Below, one piece after another: positions 1 through 6,316 of a DNA stretch of 9,856 bases (position 1 is the first letter of the stretch; the number at the start of each line of letters is the position of its first letter). The DNA is from Deltaproteobacteria bacterium. Lineage in GTDB: Bacteria > Desulfobacterota > Desulfobacteria > Desulfobacterales > SURF-15. The notes beneath the pieces were generated by a model, which saw only the letters and a program-made list of their open reading frames with translations, was not told the origin of the DNA and searched no databases. The stretch spans positions 1 through 9,856 of the forward strand of contig JAHEHB010000145.1 in the NCBI GenBank assembly GCA_024644775.1. The letters run 5' to 3'. A program made the position numbers and the translations under genes.

Positions 1-251
1 GTAAGAAAAAACGAGTGCCAAAACGATCCGTCGGTAAACAGATCCTGATAGTTCTCTAATCCAATAAAAGCGAAACGATCCGGAAATTGTAGGTTGTAAT
101 TGGTGAAGCTGTAGTAGAGGCCGATACCTGTGGGATAAATCATGCCGGCCAGCAAGAAAAGACTCGGCAGTAAAATCATGTAGGGCATATACTTCTGCTT
201 CCAGGGCCTTGGTTTTACCCCTGTATCGACGGCGCTCCCGATCTCGCTCAT
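1..251 (-). CDS. Sugar ABC transporter permease, MalF/UgpA type (N-terminal part only)
   Basis: This is the first 83 codons of an inner-membrane permease subunit of a carbohydrate-importing ABC transporter (CUT1 class); the rest lies beyond the left edge. The protein opens with a charged cytoplasmic stretch of about 22 residues ending in PRPWKQKYMPY. A hydrophobic first transmembrane segment follows (MILLPSLFLLAGMIYPTGIG), then the family-typical LYYSFTNYNL and FIGLENYQDLFTD. The sequence 'F-x-G-L-x-N-Y' after the first membrane segment is a hallmark of MalF/UgpA-like permeases. The ATG at 249-251 has a purine-rich ribosome site (GAGGAAGGA) directly upstream. It lies 91 bases downstream of the solute-binding-protein gene on the same strand, so the two form a transporter operon. 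The second permease and the ATPase are presumably further left. Substrate not predictable. Confidence 0.93.
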   Translation of the reverse strand, partial: MSEIGSAVDTGVKPRPWKQKYMPYMILLPSLFLLAGMIYPTGIGLYYSFTNYNLQFPDRFAFIGLENYQDLFTDGSFWHSFFL

Positions 252-273
252 TCCTTCCTCTTTCAACGCTGTT

Positions 274-317
274 CCGGCGGTTCAGGACGCTTAAAGGCGC
301 CGACCCTGAACCGCCGG
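274..317 (-). promoter_or_regulatory. Intercistronic hairpin between binding-protein and permease genes
   Basis: A perfect 13-bp inverted repeat (CCGGCGGTTCAGG at 274-286 and its complement at 305-317) encloses an 18-base loop. It lies wholly between the stop of the solute-binding-protein gene and the start of the permease. No T-run follows on the minus strand, so it is not a classical intrinsic terminator. In binding-protein transporters such hairpins often stabilise the upstream mRNA or lower read-through so that the binding protein is made in excess. That role here is inference. Confidence 0.7.
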
Positions 318-342
318 GTTCGATTCACACGACAGCAATCGC

Positions 343-1764
343 TTACTTGGCGAGTCCTGCCCTTTTCATCAGTTTATTGATCGCTGCGGTTGCGTCTTTC
401 ATTGCCTCGGCAGCCGTCTTCTTCTCAGACCAAACATCGTGCAGCGCACGGCCCCAGATGTCGCCCAAGGCCACTCTCTGTGGTTGAGGCAACCAGGCTA
501 TCTTGGCGTGCAAAACGTTCTCTTTCACCGTTTTGAGATATTCGCCGTCTCCCCAGGCTCCCATGATTTCCGCTACTTTGGGATCCTCGAAGATCGATTT
601 GCGCACCGGGTTGTAGTTACGATATTCGACCGTCGCCTTCAGCAGGTTGCGCTGGGAGGTTGCCCACTGGATAAAGAGCCAGGCAGCCTCTTTGTTGGGA
701 GCATTCTTGCTGATACCCAAAGCCCACGTCCAGAGACCGGAGAACCGGGTCCCGTCGGGCCCGGGGGGCATCAAGGCGTAGCCGACCTTCCCCACGACCT
801 TCGATTTCGCCGGGTTTTCATATGAAGCAGCGAAAAACTCGCAGTCCGGATACATGGCTGCGGTTCCGGCGGCAAATCGCTCCATGCCGTCGTACCAGGT
901 TACACTGGTCCAATCTTTTGGACCGCTTTCCCGGATCATGCCGACCCACTTATCGGTGAACTCAACGACCCGCGGATCGTCGAGAGTGGAGTGCAGGTTT
1001 TCGTCAAACTCGTTCCAGGTGGGGCCGGTGTAAGCCTTCAGGCCACTGATGTAGCCGGTGGCAATCGTGGAGGTGTTGGCGAGACCGCGGGCAATGATGC
1101 CGTCAACGGGGTTGCCCTCAGCCGCCGTTTTTTCCTTAATGACCCGGGCGTTGTGCGCCATCTCTTCAAGGGTCGCGGGGGGCTTCAGGCCGTATTTTTC
1201 ATACAGATCCTTACGATAGGGCAAGATGTAACTTTCAAACATAACCGGGATAGACCAGAGATCACCTTCTCCGATTCCCCCCCCTATTTTCTTACTCCAG
1301 CGGTTGGCCGCGATGAGCGAGGGGTAAATATCCGCCAGGTCATACCATTGCTTGTCGGTCAATTTCGGGTTGTCGAGGTACTTGTCCAACGGCTCCATCC
1401 ACCCCGGCGTGGTATAACCCCAGTTTCGCATAGGACCGCACATAAACACGTTGTAGACCCCCTGTTTACTCGATAGATCCACCTCGATTTTTTGAAAATA
1501 TTCTTCCTCCGGCAGGATCAGATATTTTGTTTTCATGCCGGTGAGCTTCTCGAACTGAGGGATGAGGGGCAACAACGATTCCGTAAAAGGGTGCTTGTTC
1601 ATAGCGATGGTCACGGTGGTACCCTTAAACTGCTGCCAGTCGATGTTGGCCTTTTTAAACCAGGCCAATTCATCTTCCGCCGCATTGGACACGCTAACCA
1701 AACCGAAGGCGAAAAGCCCCATCACACAACCCAAGATGCATAGTAATTGCAAATACTTTTTCAT
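343..1764 (-). CDS. Extracellular solute-binding protein of a carbohydrate ABC transporter (family 1)
   Basis: A 473-residue periplasmic binding protein that would capture a sugar or polyol and deliver it to the permease encoded just downstream. Residues 1-29 form a typical Sec signal peptide: MKKY, then a hydrophobic core, then VSVSNA-A with probable cleavage after SNA. The mature part has the family-1 layout: an early lobe with TVTIAMNKHPFTESLLPLIP and FEKLTGMKTKYLI, then PGWMEPLDKYL, PYRKDLYEKYGLKPP with TLEEM (a very characteristic segment), a mid-region WYDGMERFAAGTAAMYPD, and WTWALGISKNAPNKEAAW with FIQWATSQ near the C-terminus. Length fits the family. The ATG is preceded by a strong ribosome site (AAAGGAGGA, 1770-1778), as expected for an abundant protein. 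A G8 run within the codons for IGGGIG (1277-1284 on plus) is a possible slippage or sequencing-error point. The upstream kinase gene ends 229 bases away with a candidate promoter in between. Confidence 0.95.
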   Translation of the reverse strand: MKKYLQLLCILGCVMGLFAFGLVSVSNAAEDELAWFKKANIDWQQFKGTTVTIAMNKHPFTESLLPLIPQFEKLTGMKTKYLILPEEEYFQKIEVDLSSKQGVYNVFMCGPMRNWGYTTPGWMEPLDKYLDNPKLTDKQWYDLADIYPSLIAANRWSKKIGGGIGEGDLWSIPVMFESYILPYRKDLYEKYGLKPPATLEEMAHNARVIKEKTAAEGNPVDGIIARGLANTSTIATGYISGLKAYTGPTWNEFDENLHSTLDDPRVVEFTDKWVGMIRESGPKDWTSVTWYDGMERFAAGTAAMYPDCEFFAASYENPAKSKVVGKVGYALMPPGPDGTRFSGLWTWALGISKNAPNKEAAWLFIQWATSQRNLLKATVEYRNYNPVRKSIFEDPKVAEIMGAWGDGEYLKTVKENVLHAKIAWLPQPQRVALGDIWGRALHDVWSEKKTAAEAMKDATAAINKLMKRAGLAK

Positions 1765-1833
1765 TTTTCTCCTCCTTTCTCTTTCGTTGTTTGAGTCTAC
1801 CTGTTCATCTACTATACTGAGTCACCTTATTTT

Positions 1834-1851
1834 TCGGCATCACACAGCCGA
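1834..1851. promoter_or_regulatory. Small inverted repeat upstream of the binding-protein gene, possible operator
   Basis: TCGGC and GCCGA form 5-bp arms separated by 8 bases (TCGGCATCACACAGCCGA). It lies between the candidate promoter at 1866-1892 and the ribosome site of the solute-binding-protein gene, which is where a repressor site or a leader hairpin would be. The arms are short, so chance is a real alternative. Confidence 0.25.
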
Positions 1852-1865
1852 CAATTCTTTTTTTG

Positions 1866-1892
1866 GCTATATGCTTTTGTGGTGGTTGTCAA
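1866..1892 (-). promoter_or_regulatory. Candidate sigma-70 promoter for the binding-protein/permease genes
   Basis: Read on the minus strand, a perfect -35 box TTGACA (1887-1892) is followed by 15 bases and TATAGC (1866-1871). The spacer is short and the -10 box matches four of six positions. It sits in the 229-base gap between the kinase stop and the binding-protein start, about 100 bases upstream of the start codon. It would let transporter genes be expressed more strongly than the dehydrogenase and kinase genes upstream. The -35 context (TCTTGACAACCACC) resembles that of the candidate promoter before the dehydrogenase (TCTTGACAAACAATC). Confidence 0.4.
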
Positions 1893-1993
1893 GAAGTAAA
1901 TCCAACATTTCAAAGATCGAAGTAAAGAATTCGACTCCATAGGAACCGGCTTTGGGTGGCCCTGAGAAGGGGCTCACTTTGCAAATATTGGAT

Positions 1994-3541
1994 CTATTTA
2001 TGATCTTCCGCCAGTTCAGCCAGTGTGTGCATGTCGGATTTCACATTCTCGTAGAGCCTTCGATAAATCCCGTAATAATCCTGGTATCGCGCATGATTCT
2101 GTGGGTTGACTTGTATCGTTCGTGTGTCCTTTTGACGTCTTTTGGTTATAAAGGATGCGATGTCGTCTATGAGTCCGGTTCCTATGGCAGCGAGATAGGC
2201 AGATCCGATATCCGATCCAATGGGGATGTTCGGAATCGTTTGGTCATATCCGATAACGTCACTGACGATCTGAACCCACAACTGGCTGGTCGCCCCTCCC
2301 CCGCAGGCGATCACCCGGGATACATCAAACCCGTAATCATCGAAGACCTCAAAAATATGACGAAAGCTGTAGGCGGTACCCTCCAACAACGCCCGATACA
2401 AATGGATGCGTTTGTGATACACGGTAAGCCCCAATATGATCCCTTTTGCCGATGGATCATATATGGGGCTTCGTTCTCCGCTAAAATACGGCAGGATAAT
2501 CAGTCCTTCCGATCCCGGCGGGATTTTCTCCGCCTGGCGACTCAGCAGGGTATAGGCATTGATCCCGGTTCTTTCCTGTATGATTTTCTCCATATCTCCG
2601 AAATTATCCCGAAACCATTTTGTCAAGGCACCCGTTGTGGTCGTTCCACCGGTTGCAAAAAAGCGATTTTTCAGTATTGGATGGGGTAAAACATTCACCC
2701 CTTTCGTAGGTGGAGCGCTATCCGTACTGATCGATATAACACCGGTAGTGCCGTAAATTAACGTGACTTCTCCGCGGCCAAATCCTCCAGCACTAATCAG
2801 TTCCGTAATCCAGTCCCCCGAGCCGAGAACTACCGGTGTACCCTGCATCAATCCGGTTTCAGCCGATGCTCGGTGAGTTACGGTACCGGCGATATCATAG
2901 CAGTATTTCAGTTCGGGAAACAGATCCGGAGAAAAGCCGAGCCGTTTACACATCTCTGTGTCCCACTGCTTTTTCCCGCAATCATAAAGCGGGGCGAATG
3001 GTGGCGCCTGCGTATAATCGAGCAGAAACTTGTCGGTGAGCCTGAATATAATATAGTTGGATGCGGTAAATATTCGCCGTGTTTTCGAATAATTATCCGG
3101 TTCATTTTTTTTAAACCAAAGCATTTTCGGGGGAAGATGATCGGTGCCGAGCGGCTTTTTTGCTATTTCGAGGATTCTTTCTTCTCCAAGCAGCTGCGTG
3201 ATTTCTTCGATTTCCTTTTTGCTGCGCGTGTCCACCCCATAGAGTATGGCATTTCTCAACGGGTTGTCATCTTTATCGACAGGTAACATGCAGGGGGCGA
3301 TCGTGCTACAACCGACTCCGATAATCTCGTTTGATGAAGTCGGTGCTTTTTCGAGCAGTTGATGTACAATCTTTTTAAAGCCTCCCCACCAGGTTTTCTC
3401 GGCATCATGCTCAAACCAGTTGGGCCTCGGTTGGATATAATCATGTTCCATGTAGGCTTTTACAACGACGTTCAACGTTTCGTCCAATAAAACGCCTTTG
3501 ATACCTTGCGTCCCTATGTCTACACCCAATACGTAACGCAT
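1994..3541 (-). CDS. FGGY-family carbohydrate kinase (xylulokinase/gluconokinase-like)
   Basis: A 515-residue ATP-dependent sugar kinase, the usual length for the family, that would phosphorylate a ketose or polyol in the cytoplasm. Visible motifs, numbered from the start chosen: phosphate-binding loop VDIGTQGIKG at residues 7-16; YGVDTRSKKEI near 101-111; catalytic aspartate D243 in GSGDWITE; phosphate-2 region IYGTTGVIS at 262-270; PYFSGERSPIYDP at 351-363; and the adenosine-binding motif CGGGATSQLW at 413-422. The start at 3541 gives MRYVLGVDIGTQ, the normal beginning for this family. An in-frame ATG eight codons upstream (3565) adds MYRKNASK. Neither start has a good ribosome site, so the longer form stays possible. 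It sits 116 bases downstream of the dehydrogenase (92 from the longer start) and upstream of the transporter genes, pointing to a sugar/polyol catabolic operon. Substrate specificity cannot be read from these motifs. Confidence 0.93.
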   Translation of the reverse strand: MRYVLGVDIGTQGIKGVLLDETLNVVVKAYMEHDYIQPRPNWFEHDAEKTWWGGFKKIVHQLLEKAPTSSNEIIGVGCSTIAPCMLPVDKDDNPLRNAILYGVDTRSKKEIEEITQLLGEERILEIAKKPLGTDHLPPKMLWFKKNEPDNYSKTRRIFTASNYIIFRLTDKFLLDYTQAPPFAPLYDCGKKQWDTEMCKRLGFSPDLFPELKYCYDIAGTVTHRASAETGLMQGTPVVLGSGDWITELISAGGFGRGEVTLIYGTTGVISISTDSAPPTKGVNVLPHPILKNRFFATGGTTTTGALTKWFRDNFGDMEKIIQERTGINAYTLLSRQAEKIPPGSEGLIILPYFSGERSPIYDPSAKGIILGLTVYHKRIHLYRALLEGTAYSFRHIFEVFDDYGFDVSRVIACGGGATSQLWVQIVSDVIGYDQTIPNIPIGSDIGSAYLAAIGTGLIDDIASFITKRRQKDTRTIQVNPQNHARYQDYYGIYRRLYENVKSDMHTLAELAEDHK

Positions 3542-3657
3542 CTTCGAGGCATTCTTTCTATACACAACGATATAATCGAGCTAATGGTGTGGGGGGCGAG
3601 CTGTGAAAGAGACTTCTGCTTGCATCCCAGCGACAGACGACGGCGAAGCCGCGATAT

Positions 3658-4713
3658 TCATAACATAACGGCTACCCGATAGTTATCAGGTGTTGAGGCC
3701 TTTTCAAACGCATGTTGGATTTCCTCTAAAGATATTCTTTCCTCAATTAAAGGGGACACGTCAATGGTTTTGTCGCTCAATAGACTCACAGCTGCTTGAA
3801 AATCTGCGGCCCCGCATCCAAACGTTCCGATGATTTCCCACAATTTATAGTGGACGGTATTCGGATCGATATTCCATCCCGGCTTAGGGTATCCGGCCGC
3901 AAAAATTAGCAGCTTCCCATCGACTGCAACCATTTCAATGGCTTGGTTATATGCTTCGGTCAGGCCAACAGCGATTATAATGGAGTCAAATCCGACCCCC
4001 TTTGTAACAGCGTTTGCTTTCTCAATATAATCCGCATCCCTCGCATTCAACGTGTTGTCAAACCCCAGCCCTTGAGCGGTCTTTAACTTTTTTTCCGATA
4101 TATCAGATATGGTCACCTCAGCTCCGAAATACCTTGCCACCTGTGCGTTAAGACTCCCCATGGTGCCGGCGCCAACAACCAGAAGCTTTTCTCCCGTTTT
4201 CACACGCAGTTTTTTCATTCCGTGGACAACCGTCGATAGCGGTTCGGCAAATCCTGCGTATTCAAACGGCAAATCTTCATTTAATTTAAAGATATGCTTG
4301 GATTTGCCGATTTGGTACTTTGAGCAACCATAATTTCCAAAATATCCATGGACATCAGCCTCACGGTCTCGTGCTCCCTTGCGATTTTTACAAAGGATGG
4401 AATTTCTTCCTTTTCGACAATCTTCACATTCCATACAGGGATGATACGTGTTAATCACCGCATGATCCCCCACCCTCACATTTTTGACGTCACTTCCAAC
4501 CTCTACCACGATACCTGAATTCTCATGGCCGAATGCCATAGGTGTGGGCTGGTGAGGCCGAAGCCCCATCCATTGCTGATAATCCGTGGTGCAAATGTTA
4601 CAGGCCCTATTTTCGATGAGGACTTCGGTGGAACGAATCGATGGGATGTTGTGCTCATGAACTTCCGCGACTCTATCAGAGACAATTACACCGAATCTGG
4701 TTATTTCTGTCAT
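3658..4713 (-). CDS. Zinc-dependent medium-chain alcohol/polyol dehydrogenase
   Basis: A 351-residue MDR-family dehydrogenase, probably NAD-dependent, oxidising a polyol or sugar alcohol, or acting in the reverse direction. Catalytic-zinc residues are visible as C41 (in CNICTTD) and H63-E64 (FGHENSG), with the E of AEPLSTVVHG downstream. The structural-zinc lobe is C93-x2-C96-x2-C99-x8-C108; the last spacing is one residue longer than the usual x7. The nucleotide-binding loop is VVGAGTMGSLNAQVA, followed by an acidic residue at the end of the second strand (TISDISEKK), which favours NAD over NADP. The start at 4713 is chosen because GGGAGG (4718-4723) lies four bases before it. An upstream in-frame ATG at 4797 would add 28 residues encoded largely by a heptad repeat and is rejected. 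Relatives include sorbitol, threonine and butanediol dehydrogenases, which motifs alone cannot separate. The kinase and transporter downstream favour a polyol substrate. Confidence 0.93.
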   Translation of the reverse strand: MTEITRFGVIVSDRVAEVHEHNIPSIRSTEVLIENRACNICTTDYQQWMGLRPHQPTPMAFGHENSGIVVEVGSDVKNVRVGDHAVINTYHPCMECEDCRKGRNSILCKNRKGARDREADVHGYFGNYGCSKYQIGKSKHIFKLNEDLPFEYAGFAEPLSTVVHGMKKLRVKTGEKLLVVGAGTMGSLNAQVARYFGAEVTISDISEKKLKTAQGLGFDNTLNARDADYIEKANAVTKGVGFDSIIIAVGLTEAYNQAIEMVAVDGKLLIFAAGYPKPGWNIDPNTVHYKLWEIIGTFGCGAADFQAAVSLLSDKTIDVSPLIEERISLEEIQHAFEKASTPDNYRVAVML

Positions 4714-4748
4714 AAAACCTCCCGTTACCCTAACCCGGACAAGCCGGA

Positions 4749-4783
4749 ATTGACTATTGAATATTGAAAATTGGATATTGGTG
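4749..4783. repeat. Tandem heptad repeat, five ATTGNNN units
   Basis: Five consecutive 7-base units ATTGACT, ATTGAAT, ATTGAAA, ATTGGAT and ATTGGTG lie in the leader of the dehydrogenase gene. On the minus strand it reads as an apparent coding extension (IQFSIFNSQF), but this is a by-product of the repeat. Similar low-complexity AATATTGAAAATTG-like blocks occur between genes in various bacterial genomes; this is from memory and unverified here. Confidence 0.75.
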
Positions 4784-4794
4784 GAAGACGCTCT

Positions 4795-4818
4795 CACAGC
4801 GCAGGCGCCTGCACTGTG
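4795..4818. repeat. 24-base near-perfect palindrome in the dehydrogenase leader
   Basis: CACAG-C-GCAGGC and GCCTGC-A-CTGTG pair over 11 of 12 positions with no separate loop. It lies between the candidate promoter (4863-4891) and the dehydrogenase start, next to the heptad repeat. Possible roles are a dimeric repressor operator or a leader hairpin. No T-run follows directly on either strand, so a terminator is less likely. Confidence 0.65.
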
Positions 4819-4862
4819 TTTCGCTCCGTCAGTTTTTTGATCTTTTTTATATTGGAAGGCAG

Positions 4863-4891
4863 TGTATTGCGAAAGGGTGATTGTTTGTCAA
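4863..4891 (-). promoter_or_regulatory. Candidate sigma-70 promoter for the dehydrogenase-kinase operon
   Basis: On the minus strand a perfect TTGACA (4886-4891) is followed after 17 bases by AATACA (4863-4868), or after 19 bases by TACACT (4861-4866). The 270-base gap between the iron-sulfur gene stop and the dehydrogenase start contains it. A transcript would have a leader of about 140 bases carrying the palindrome and the heptad repeat. The -10 box is weak. Confidence 0.4.
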
Positions 4892-4983
4892 GATAAAAAA
4901 CTAAGTATTCTATCGGTCGAAACGGGATTTGGACTGCAGTTAAACTTGGATTTAAAAATACCCACACACCTTATAACGCTTCT

Positions 4984-6147
4984 TTATTTGGGCAAATGGG
5001 TCTGTCCTGTTCGGATTGCATCGATAAACAATTTTCCGGTCACTTTTAGTTTTCCTAACCTCCCTTTCTTATGGGACATAATAATGTCGTAAAGATCTTC
5101 CCTGGTTTTTGGTGGTCTTACTTCTGTAAGCTTCTTTTTCAGAGATATTGCTTTTTTGGGGCACGTGGGTATACATACACCGCATCCGATACAACGGTTC
5201 AGGTCTATTGAGGTTTGCTGGTTCTTTTCGGATACGCTTGCCGCTCCGACCTGGCAGCGTTTTTCACAGTTACCACATCCATCGCATGCATCGATATCTA
5301 CCACAGCATAAAAATTTGAAGCCCAAAATTCCACCGGTTTAGGTAATTTTTTATGCATATCGAGCATTCCGCAGCAGCATCCGCAACATGAACAAATGAA
5401 CTCGGCCTTTTCAGCATTGGAGGGTTGAAGAACCAATCCCTGTTTTTGATTTTGTTCAAGGATCGACATGGACTCGTCCAGCGTAATTTCTCTTCCGATA
5501 CCACTCCGAAGCACAGCTTGGGCCATGCTGCCAACGGCAAAACAGGTTTCTTTTCGGTCTGTAACTTGACAGGGTTCGCCTCCTAAGGTCTTTTTTTGAC
5601 GGCATATGCATTCAAAGATGGCAAAAGGTGCTTCAGCGTGTTGCAATAGTTCCGTCACTTCATCGAATGTACTTACATTATGTTGCGCTTGAATGCTTTT
5701 GGCAATTGGAATGGTACGCATCTGCGGAAGTTTCGTACTTAAAAATTCTATCCCAAATTTCTTGTTCGATGTGTATTTATCAAAATCTTTTATAAACTCT
5801 GGGGTAAGTTTTCCGAGTTGAAATTCGTACATTCCCACAACAAGGGGGGCATTACAATAACGTCTTTTACCCCTTTTAATTTTTAATTCGATCCCTCCTT
5901 TTTTTTCAATACGGTCAAGCAGTTCCACCAGTTTTTCTAGTGATTCAACTAAATGCCCTGCTCTTTCAAATACCGTTTCAAGCGGTTCAAGCTTGTAGGT
6001 CAAACATGTGGCGATCTCAGCCTCTATCGGTGTAAAAATGTGTTTTAGAATTCTTATCTCAGAACCTGACCTTGTGGCGGGAAATCCTACCGCCTGACGA
6101 TTTAAATGGCGTTGTAGTTGGATATAAACATGTTCATGTTTTTCCAC
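4984..6147 (-). CDS. Multi-cluster 4Fe-4S protein with helical/winged-helix-like N-terminus
   Basis: A 387-residue cytoplasmic protein of unknown exact function. Residues 35-100 are helix-rich (IEAEIATCLTYKLEPLETVF and SLEKLVELLDRIEKKGGIEL) and resemble a winged-helix fold, by inference. A first cysteine set is C180-x-C182-x10-C193-x8-C202 (ECICRQKK ... ETCFAVG). A second is the very dense CSCCGCCCG at 252-260. The C-terminal part is a classical 2[4Fe-4S] ferredoxin domain: CDGCGNCEKRC (C288, C291, C294, C298) and CIGCGVCIPTCP (C319, C322, C325, C329). Translation starts at GTG (6145-6147), five bases after AGGAGGT; an ATG overlapping it at 6147-6149 is out of frame. From memory, proteins of this plan are frequent in Desulfobacterota and are labelled only as 4Fe-4S binding proteins. 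It could carry electrons or sense redox state or metals. It lies upstream of the dehydrogenase on the same strand, with a promoter candidate in the gap, so co-regulation is uncertain. Confidence 0.88.
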   Translation of the reverse strand: MEKHEHVYIQLQRHLNRQAVGFPATRSGSEIRILKHIFTPIEAEIATCLTYKLEPLETVFERAGHLVESLEKLVELLDRIEKKGGIELKIKRGKRRYCNAPLVVGMYEFQLGKLTPEFIKDFDKYTSNKKFGIEFLSTKLPQMRTIPIAKSIQAQHNVSTFDEVTELLQHAEAPFAIFECICRQKKTLGGEPCQVTDRKETCFAVGSMAQAVLRSGIGREITLDESMSILEQNQKQGLVLQPSNAEKAEFICSCCGCCCGMLDMHKKLPKPVEFWASNFYAVVDIDACDGCGNCEKRCQVGAASVSEKNQQTSIDLNRCIGCGVCIPTCPKKAISLKKKLTEVRPPKTREDLYDIIMSHKKGRLGKLKVTGKLFIDAIRTGQTHLPK

Positions 6148-6174
6148 ATTACACCTCCTCTCTTAGGATTCCTC

Positions 6175-6199
6175 TCGGACTCGATCCGGGATCTACCGA
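6175..6199. repeat. Nested inverted repeat in the iron-sulfur gene leader
   Basis: TCGG and CCGA outer arms enclose GATCC-G-GGATC inner arms, with a 4/2 internal mismatch. It lies about 25 bases upstream of the GTG start. It could be an operator or a leader hairpin, but it is short enough to be chance. Confidence 0.3.
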
Positions 6200-6213
6200 A
6201 ATGACATAAAAAC

Positions 6214-6274
6214 GCGGTTTTCGACTTTTTGAGAGACTATCAACTTTATGCGGAGCATTAACTTTGAAAAACCG
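6214..6274. repeat. Imperfect long hairpin in the spacer between the Fe-S and HxlR genes
   Basis: GCGGTTTTC (6214-6222) faces GAAAAACCG (6266-6274), pairing apart from one bulged base. The centre is ATGCGGAGCAT (4-bp arms, 3-base loop) with AACTTT repeated directly on either side. This 161-base spacer (6150-6310) has no gene. The run around GCGGTTTTCGACTTTTTGAG recalls intergenic repeats of Desulfobacterota genomes; that is from memory and unverified. Confidence 0.4.
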
Positions 6275-6316
6275 TCACGCTGTTGGCGGCCAGCTTGAGC
6301 GCTTTGTTCGTTAGGC
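6272..6316 (-). other. Possible half of an integron attC recombination site
   Basis: On the minus strand GCCTAAC (6310-6316) matches the attC end-box consensus RYYYAAC. It is followed by GCTCAAGC (6293-6300), similar to the GTTCAAGC box of known attC sites, and then by GCCGCCAACAGCGTGACGG. The TAA stop of the HxlR gene lies inside the GCCTAAC box, as is common for cassette genes. The facing arm ending in GTTRRRY is not present nearby, the first spacer is longer than usual, and no integrase is in the window. It may be a degenerate remnant or a chance match. Confidence 0.3.

Noticed and set aside
1956..1977. Hairpin just after the kinase stop as a terminator
   Set aside because: The stem is only 7 bp with a bulge and no T-run follows on the minus strand, so an intrinsic terminator is not supported.
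1952..2689. Long plus-strand open frame of 245 codons
   Set aside because: It lies antisense inside the kinase gene, which has clear family motifs; the translation shows no recognisable protein.
4714..4797. Upstream ATG extending the dehydrogenase by 28 residues
   Set aside because: The extension is encoded mostly by the ATTG heptad repeat, has no family match, and a GGGAGG ribosome site precedes the internal ATG at 4713.
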